Below, in pieces: positions 58,902 through 64,000 of a stretch of 64,000 nucleotides of DNA. Source of the stretch: Flavonifractor porci (lineage in GTDB: Bacteria > Bacillota > Clostridia > Oscillospirales > Oscillospiraceae); the NCBI RefSeq assembly GCF_037572415.1, contig NZ_JBBHLB010000020.1, positions 1 to 64,000 of the forward strand, in the 5' to 3' direction. The notes below the pieces were generated by a model, which worked only from the letters and a program-made list of their open reading frames with translations, was not told where the DNA came from and made no database searches. Both the position numbers and the translations under genes were made by a program. The first letter of the stretch is position 1; every line of letters starts with the position of its first letter.

Positions 58902-59200
58902 TTAGCCTGTCAAAAGCTTTCCAAGTGCCTCCTTTATCTGGTGAATAGTGTCTGCACGAGCTTGAGCCAAAACGGCGCACGAAACAGCGATGCAGCGAAT
59001 TTGTACAGCGGCGAGGAAAGAAGCCGTGCTTTTGACGTATCGTGTGGCAATTCCACGCCAGCGTTTCAAGTGCAAGAAAGTATTTTCTACCCAATGGCGC
59101 GACCGATACAAATAACGGTCATATTTCCGCCACGAAAGAGAAACACGCCATGCATCATACGCACCACAGAGGTCTGGCAGCTGTTACCTGGTAGGTCAAG
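58902..59200 (-). pseudogene. IS4/IS5-superfamily transposase, C-terminal remnant
   Basis: In one minus-strand frame: AYDAWRVSLSWRKYDRYLYRSRHWVENTFLHLKRWRGIATRY and TASFLAAVQIRCIA, ending LGKLLTG-stop. This is the C-terminal part of a DDE transposase (catalytic Glu in HWVENTF). No start, no DDE first or second Asp, and no upstream domain remain; the element is dead. Confidence 0.85.
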
Positions 59201-59340
59201 ATTAAATATGCTGACATAAATCTAAAAAAACTGACAAACTTGGGGGTGAAAAACTCCGCTTTATGTATCATATTAGCTGCCATTCCCAGAAATACCACCA
59301 GAACTCCTGTTCCCGTATGATAAAACAGAAGTTCTTTGAC
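58902..59340 (-). mobile_element. Degraded insertion sequence, right copy
   Basis: Contains the transposase remnant and, at 59262-59340, an end sequence (ATTAGCTG...CCAGAACTCCTGTT...AGTTCTTTGAC) homologous to the left copy at 54750-54838. Same orientation as the left copy. The 540-base gap between the marR gene and asparaginase terminator holds nothing else. Confidence 0.75.
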
Positions 59341-59346
59341 AAGATG

Positions 59347-59382
59347 AAAAGAGCGTGCTGCTCAACGGCAGCACGCTCTTTT
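59347..59382 (-). terminator. Terminator of the asparaginase operon
   Basis: On the minus strand AAAAGAGCGTGCTGCCGTTGAGCAGCACGCTCTTTT in outline: 13-base stem, short loop, T4 tail, a few bases after the stop codon. Near-identical in sequence to the flavodoxin terminator at 54371. Confidence 0.85.
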
Positions 59383-59386
59383 ATGT

Positions 59387-60382
59387 CTATGCCATTTCTC
59401 CCGCCAGGGAGCGCTCCATGTAGTCCCGGATGATCTCCGCATCGTCGGTCTGGCCCAGCACCCACATGAGTTTGGTGACTGCTGCCTCGGTGGTCATGTC
59501 CCGGCCCTGGATAACGCCCTGGGCCAGCACCTTCTGGCCTACCTCGTATACCGAGAAGTCACTGGGCTCGTACAGGCACTGGCTGCATACCACCACCGTC
59601 ATGCCCGCCTGGGCGGCAGTCTGGAGCTTGGAGATCAGGTCCCGGCGGACGAAGTGGAGCCCGCCGGCGCCGAAGGCCTCGATAACGATGCCCCGGTAGT
59701 GCATCTGGAGGAGCATATCAAAGATCTCCGGGTCCAGACCGGGGGTGAGTTTGATGAGGAATACCTTGTCGCACAGCCTGTCCCGCAGGGTACAGGCCCC
59801 GGCGGTGGTGGGGATGGCCTCCCGGTGGATCTGAAGGCCCTTGCCGTCCACCGAGGCGGCCAGGGGCCAGTTGACGCTCTCAAAGGCGTCAAAGTCGGTG
59901 GTGCGGGTCTTGACCGCCCGGCAGCCCAAAATCACCTTCCGGTCAAAGGCCAGAAATACACCGGCCACACCGGAGGCCGCCATAGCCAGAGCGGTCCGCA
60001 GGTTCTCCATGCCGTCGCTGAGAGGATGGGTCATGGGCAGCTGAGCCCCGGTGAGTACCACCGGGATGGAGATGCCCCGGAGCATGAAGGACAGGATGGA
60101 GGCGGTGTAGGCCATAGTGTCGGTGCCGTGGGTGATGACGATACCGTCATAGGTGCTTCGCTGCGCAAAGACGTGGCGGGCGATGGTCTGCCACTCCTCG
60201 GGCTGGATGTTGGAGGAGTCCAGATGGAGGATGTCCCGGATGGTGATGTCGTAGGAGTCGGTGACGCCCCGGGGGAGCAGTTCTGCCAGATCCTCCCCGT
60301 CCAGACCGGGGGCCAGGCCGTCGTCGGTGGGCAGGGAGGCGATGGTGCCGCCGGTGGTCAGCAGGAGAATGCGGCTCTTCAC
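59387..60382 (-). CDS. ansA: Type I L-asparaginase
   Basis: 331 residues. Nucleophile Thr in LLTTGGTIAS, second triad in VITHGTDTMAYTAS, plus GAGGLHFV. Lacks a signal peptide, so cytoplasmic. Hydrolyses Asn to Asp and ammonia. GTG start at 60382 abuts the stop of the upstream reductase with no gap. Confidence 0.95.
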   Translation of the reverse strand: MKSRILLLTTGGTIASLPTDDGLAPGLDGEDLAELLPRGVTDSYDITIRDILHLDSSNIQPEEWQTIARHVFAQRSTYDGIVITHGTDTMAYTASILSFMLRGISIPVVLTGAQLPMTHPLSDGMENLRTALAMAASGVAGVFLAFDRKVILGCRAVKTRTTDFDAFESVNWPLAASVDGKGLQIHREAIPTTAGACTLRDRLCDKVFLIKLTPGLDPEIFDMLLQMHYRGIVIEAFGAGGLHFVRRDLISKLQTAAQAGMTVVVCSQCLYEPSDFSVYEVGQKVLAQGVIQGRDMTTEAAVTKLMWVLGQTDDAEIIRDYMERSLAGEMA

Positions 60383-60988
60383 TTAAAACACCTCCGCCAT
60401 GGCGTCCGCCCGACCCATGGCCTCGGCCAGAATGGCCTCCTTGTCGTTGCGGATGTCGTCCAGGCCCTCGGCGGCCAGACACTGGAAGGAGGGGATGCCG
60501 TACATGGCGCACAGAGCCTCCAGCTGCCGGGCGCCCATCTCCATCCACGCCGTTTCAGGCAGGGAGAAGTTGCCGCCCCGGGTGGTGATGAGCAGCAGCT
60601 TGCCCGCCTTGCACAGGCCCACGTTGCTGCCCTGCTCGTCGTAGCCGAAGGTGATGTTCGTCACCGAGATCCGCTCCAGATAGATCTTCAGGATGGCGGG
60701 GAAGGACAGGTCCCAGAAGGGGGCTGCGACCACGATCCGGTCGGCGGCGGCAAACTGGTGGGCCAGGTCGAACATGGGATCGTCCAGCTTGCCCGCGTTC
60801 CAAAGTTCATCCCGCTCCGCCAGTACCTCGGGATACTGGGGTACCGGACGGTCCTTGCACAGGTCTACCTCAGTGATGGCTCCGTCGGGGTGGGCCTTCT
60901 GCCAGGTTTCCAGGAACCGGCGGGCCAGCTTCAGGGTGCGGGACCGCTCACCCCGCACACAGGCATTGATAAAAAGAAGTTGTTCCAT
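60383..60988 (-). CDS. FMN-dependent NADH-azoreductase/quinone reductase
   Basis: 201 residues, flavodoxin-like fold. FINACVRGERSRTLKLARRFLETW (AzoR-type phosphate loop variant), APFWDLSFPAILKIYLERI and LITTRGGNF. Two-electron reduction of quinones or azo dyes. ATG 60988 after AGGAG. Upstream member of a two-gene operon with asparaginase; the functional link is unclear. Confidence 0.9.
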   Translation of the reverse strand: MEQLLFINACVRGERSRTLKLARRFLETWQKAHPDGAITEVDLCKDRPVPQYPEVLAERDELWNAGKLDDPMFDLAHQFAAADRIVVAAPFWDLSFPAILKIYLERISVTNITFGYDEQGSNVGLCKAGKLLLITTRGGNFSLPETAWMEMGARQLEALCAMYGIPSFQCLAAEGLDDIRNDKEAILAEAMGRADAMAEVF

Positions 60989-61059
60989 GGTGTTCACGCT
61001 CCTGCGTCTGTTTTCCTGTCTATGCTATCACAGAATGGTGCGGGACGCAAGCGGCCCTG

Positions 61060-62358
61060 TTATCCTTCCAGAGCGGAGAGTACCTGACCCAGCCACTGAT
61101 CTGTGGGCAGATTGGTTTCGACCCGCAGAACGGTGTTGTCCCGGCGGATGAGCCAGAGGGTTCCGGCGTTCCAAACCCCGTCATAGCCGGAGACGGGGGA
61201 CAGGTTCTTATCGGCCAAAGCCTGCTGCATTCCATCGGCCAGCCAGTCCCACCGGGCGGTCCAGGCATCCCAGCGCTGATAGACCTCCAGATCTACGGGG
61301 GCTGCGTTCGGAATCAGGGTGATGGTGTCAAATTCCTCCTCTTTCCAGCCGGAGTACCCCAGGAAAAAGGATGCGTGGCTGGAGCGGGAACCCACCGAGT
61401 CGGCCACCAGAATCTCTGCGACGTGGGCGCTCTCATCCACGCCGCCTGCCTGTGACAAGGGCAGTACCTGGACCTGAGCCAGAGGAGGCTTCACCATCAG
61501 AGTGGCAGTCACCGGTCCGGCCAGGGTGTGGATGGCCAGGGCGGGCACCATGACCGCCAGTGTCAGAGAGCTGGCCAGCCTCACCCGCTGGCGCTGACGC
61601 AAGGACCGGCGGTAGAAAAGCAGCACCAGAGCCGCGCTGATACAGGTATAGGCCAGACGGAGGGAGTTATCCCGGCCGTCCAGGCTGTCCATCGCCAGAG
61701 CCAGCACCATGATGACGCACCAGACAGGAGGGAGCAGACAGAGCAGCTTGGCTGCCCCTGCGCTGAGCCTGCCGGGCACCGGCATAGGTTGATCCGATCG
61801 GGCGGCGGACCACCACTGGATCAGCCGCAGACCAAGCCGCCCGGTCCACAGCAGACACCCCAAAAGGATCAGGGGAGAGAAGAAAAGGGCAAGGCCCAGG
61901 GCGGTGGAGCTGCTGATGAGGGTCAGGGGGAAAGCCAGTCCTGTGGGCTGCCCCAGACAGATGATCCCCAGCAGGACCAGCATGATGAGCTCCATGCCTG
62001 CGCTCAGCTTCCACCAGCGCACTACTTTATCCCGGAACCGCTGATACTCCAGCTGGGTGTCGGTCTGGATGGGGGCGGTGCCCGCAGGAGCCTCGTAGAT
62101 GTTCCAGTGGTCACACCGCTGGCACAGGGTCCAACCAGCCTGAGCGCAAAGGTCCACATAGTCCTCTGCCTCGTCGCCCAGAGGATCGGTCCAGTCCACA
62201 AAGTAGGTAACCGGGGTCTGTGCCGGCTCATAGCAGGCCAGCAGCCGAAACCACACCTTTTTCAGCCGCCAGCCCTCCTCGCTTCGCCGGCACAGCTCCG
62301 CCTGGGCGGCTTTGATGTCCATCACGGGATAGGTAAACAGACTCCAACGTGTTTTCAT
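61060..62358 (-). CDS. DUF2812 membrane protein, copy 2
   Basis: 432 residues. DUF2812 at the N-terminus (WSLFTYPVMDIKAAQAELCRRSEEGWRLKKVWFRLLACY ... DYVDLCAQAGWTLCQRCDHWNIYEAPAGT), four central membrane helices pairs, and an extracytoplasmic C-terminal domain of about 140 residues (GYDGVWNAGTLWLIRRDNTVLRVE). Paralog of the next gene upstream. ATG 62358 chosen for matching the paralog start. Confidence 0.82.
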   Translation of the reverse strand: MKTRWSLFTYPVMDIKAAQAELCRRSEEGWRLKKVWFRLLACYEPAQTPVTYFVDWTDPLGDEAEDYVDLCAQAGWTLCQRCDHWNIYEAPAGTAPIQTDTQLEYQRFRDKVVRWWKLSAGMELIMLVLLGIICLGQPTGLAFPLTLISSSTALGLALFFSPLILLGCLLWTGRLGLRLIQWWSAARSDQPMPVPGRLSAGAAKLLCLLPPVWCVIMVLALAMDSLDGRDNSLRLAYTCISAALVLLFYRRSLRQRQRVRLASSLTLAVMVPALAIHTLAGPVTATLMVKPPLAQVQVLPLSQAGGVDESAHVAEILVADSVGSRSSHASFFLGYSGWKEEEFDTITLIPNAAPVDLEVYQRWDAWTARWDWLADGMQQALADKNLSPVSGYDGVWNAGTLWLIRRDNTVLRVETNLPTDQWLGQVLSALEG

Positions 62359-62384
62359 GGCGGTACCTCCATTATGTCGTTGTC

Positions 62385-63629
62385 CTACTGTCCTTCTTCC
62401 ATGCGGTTTAATATGTCGTCCAGGAAGCTTGCCTGGGTGTCGGGGAGGATAGCTTCGATCCACAGGATCGTATTACCCTGGCGCAGCACGCAACTGTCCC
62501 CGTCGGTCCACACGCCGTCATAGCCGGGGAGAGGGGTCATATTCTGTTCTGTCAGCGCGTTCTGTATACCGTCGGCCAGCCAGCTCCAGGGCAGAACCCA
62601 GCCCTGGCCTTCCAGCGCAAGCGTGTAATCTGTCCCCTCCGGCGACCACCACTCGGTCCATTCCGTATGGGAAGCCAGGAAGGTAGTGCTGTCCTCCCGG
62701 AGAGAGGCTTCCGCAGCCGGGAAGAGCTGCTGACCGGCCAGGGGAGGGGCTACCTGGAGACGGGCAGTCAGGGGAGACAGGGGGAGCAGACTAAACACCA
62801 GCATCACCGCCGCGCCCCCGGCCATGGTCCAGTTTCCCCGCCGGGCCCGGCGGTAGGCTGGGTCCTGTTTGAACAAGCCGTAGAGGAAAGCGCCGATGAC
62901 AATGCCCACCATCCAGGCTCTGGAGTATGCTCCGGTATTTGCATCCAACAGCAGAGCCAGGAGGAAAAGGGGGATCAGCAGACAGCCCAGTACCATCAGC
63001 AGGCGGGCTGCCATGACGCTTTTTGGTCCCGGCGTAGGGAAGGGGAGGCCTGCGCTTGCCGCCCGCCGCCACTGGGTCAGCCGCAGCAGCAGCCGTCCGG
63101 ACCACAGCAGTCCTCCGGCCAACAGGAGGGGCAGACAGAGAAGAACCAGCGCCGCGGTGTTGTATCTGGTAAAAAACCATACCCAGAATGGCAAAGCTGT
63201 CCCCATGTCTGTCCAGTTGGTGACCACGCCCACCAGGGGCAGCAGCAGAAAACAGATCAGGCAGACCGCCCAGCCGAACATCATACGGTGAAGGGATTTT
63301 TTTCGGAACCGCCGGTATTCCAGTTCGCCGTCGGTCTGGATGGGGGGTGTGCCCGCCGGAGCCTCATAGATGTTCCAGTAGCCGGTCTGAGCCGCCTGAT
63401 ACCACCCGGCGTCAGCCAGCAGACGGAGGTAGTCCGGCCCATCCTCCCGAGCGGGGTCGTACCAGTCCAGGCTGTAAGCCACCGGGTCTTCCGCAGGAAC
63501 AAAGCAGGCCAGCAGGTTGAGCCATAGCTTCTCCAGCCGCCAGCCTTCTTCAGCCCGGCGGTTGAGCATGGCCTCCGCCGCCTTGATATCCATGACGGGA
63601 TAGGCAAAGAGGGTCCATTTCCGCTTCAT
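62385..63629 (-). CDS. DUF2812 membrane protein, copy 1
   Basis: 414 residues, same architecture: DUF2812 (LFAYPVMDIKAAEAMLNRRAEEGWRLEKLWLNLLACF, WNIYEAPAGTPPIQTDGELEYRRFRKKS), membrane helices, and GYDGVWTDGDSCVLRQGNTILWIE at the C-terminus. DUF2812 genes regularly follow PadR regulators in Firmicutes and are thought to be their regulatory targets or partners; molecular role unknown. Start overlaps the PadR stop by four bases. Confidence 0.85.
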   Translation of the reverse strand: MKRKWTLFAYPVMDIKAAEAMLNRRAEEGWRLEKLWLNLLACFVPAEDPVAYSLDWYDPAREDGPDYLRLLADAGWYQAAQTGYWNIYEAPAGTPPIQTDGELEYRRFRKKSLHRMMFGWAVCLICFLLLPLVGVVTNWTDMGTALPFWVWFFTRYNTAALVLLCLPLLLAGGLLWSGRLLLRLTQWRRAASAGLPFPTPGPKSVMAARLLMVLGCLLIPLFLLALLLDANTGAYSRAWMVGIVIGAFLYGLFKQDPAYRRARRGNWTMAGGAAVMLVFSLLPLSPLTARLQVAPPLAGQQLFPAAEASLREDSTTFLASHTEWTEWWSPEGTDYTLALEGQGWVLPWSWLADGIQNALTEQNMTPLPGYDGVWTDGDSCVLRQGNTILWIEAILPDTQASFLDDILNRMEEGQ

Positions 63630-63949
63630 GTCGTTTCTCCCTTCCGCAAGACCTGTTCCATATCCGCCGCCTGCTGGCGGATGCGCTGATACTCGTCCTG
63701 GAGCACCTTGTCTCCCTGAGGGGTAAGCTGATAGTATTTCCGGTTGAGCTCCGTCCGGGTCAGCAGGATCAACCCGTCCTTCTCAAAGCGCTCCAGCAGG
63801 GCGTACAGGGTGCCGGCTCCCACGTTCACCCGGCCGTTGGTGAGGGTGGTGATGGCCTGCATGATGCCGTAGCCGTGGCACTCCTGCCGCAGGACCAGCA
63901 GCACATAGAACATCTGCTCCGTCAGCGTCTCCAGCTTCTTGCGTGCCAA
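63626..63949 (-). CDS. PadR-family transcriptional regulator
   Basis: 107 residues. PadR winged helix: LTEQMFYVLLVLRQECHGYGIMQAI, RVNVGAGTLYALLERFEKDGLI, YYQLTPQGDKVL. TTG 63949 lies five bases after GGGGTGG; the frame is open to the window edge but without a ribosome site. First gene of the padR-DUF2812-DUF2812 operon. Confidence 0.93.
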   Translation of the reverse strand: MARKKLETLTEQMFYVLLVLRQECHGYGIMQAITTLTNGRVNVGAGTLYALLERFEKDGLILLTRTELNRKYYQLTPQGDKVLQDEYQRIRQQAADMEQVLRKGETT

Positions 63950-63978
63950 TGGTAACCACCCCCCTTTGTCAGCTTCAT

Positions 63979-64000
63979 TGTATAGCGATATTCGATACAA
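63979..64000. promoter_or_regulatory. Putative PadR operator/promoter
   Basis: Inverted repeat TTGTAT-N10-ATACAA overlapping a TATACA-like -10 on the minus strand, about 30 bases before the PadR start. Fits autorepression by PadR. The -35 lies at or beyond the window edge. Confidence 0.6.

Overview
The window is about 60% GC DNA from a Gram-positive, low-redundancy Clostridia-type genome. Firmicute hallmarks include a T-box leader, an ECF transporter energising module, DivIVA, YqhQ-like DUF1385, a McsA/ClpC-like ATPase, many TTG/GTG starts behind strong AGGAGG sites and intrinsic terminators. Gene content (aromatic 2-oxoacid oxidoreductase with phenylacetate-CoA ligase, phosphoketolase, DUF3793 with flavodoxin) and GC suggest an anaerobic gut Oscillospiraceae relative (Flavonifractor/Lawsonibacter-like). 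That placement is inference; no 16S gene is present.

Layout. 1-6190 (minus strand) is the end of an integrative or conjugative-type element next to a tRNA-Leu(CAA): a ribbon-helix-helix-like protein, a truncated DUF3991/TOPRIM primase fused by deletion to a headless Cna-B surface protein, then a tightly overlapping operon of SSB, ParB-like protein, unknown protein, a methionine adenosyltransferase lacking its normal N-terminal third, and a PAPS-reductase/PP-loop protein that runs off the window. 6772-10761 holds a lipoprotein, response regulator and histidine kinase, with a hairpin-rich repeat region that copies the regulator's 3' end. 10884-20005 is housekeeping: yqhQ, prmC, recA-recX, nitroreductase, rimO, pgsA, a hexapeptide transferase, and T-box-controlled cysE-cysS. 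20168-20740 is an orphan ECF S-component.

20775-30690 (minus) is a catabolic block: acyl-CoA ligase and Na+/solute symporter, then iorAB, paaK, an ACT-domain protein, an aminotransferase, yaaA and bcp. Aminotransferase, IorAB and PaaK together would take aromatic amino acids to aryl-pyruvates, aryl-acetyl-CoAs and aryl-acetates. 30917-52888 is mixed core: zinc-ribbon protein, macrodomain, rRNA methyltransferase, an ABC exporter with an XRE-AbrB regulator, UvrD-type helicase, DtxR regulator, phosphoketolase, DivIVA, ecfA1-ecfA2-ecfT-truA (a MITE-like insertion sits exactly at the ecfA1 stop), a cell-envelope cluster, a ClpC-like ATPase, a GIY-YIG/ProC fusion and a dihydrouridine synthase.

52904-64000 is accessory. 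A hairpin-chain element with 11-bp direct repeats precedes a DUF3793-flavodoxin operon with two palindromic operators typical of iron regulation. A MarR-controlled operon (RidA, PatB-like PLP lyase, SSS symporter and a 31-residue membrane peptide) is flanked by two degraded copies of the same insertion sequence. Asparaginase, an FMN-dependent reductase, two DUF2812 membrane proteins and a PadR repressor close the window. No CRISPR array or rRNA gene was seen.
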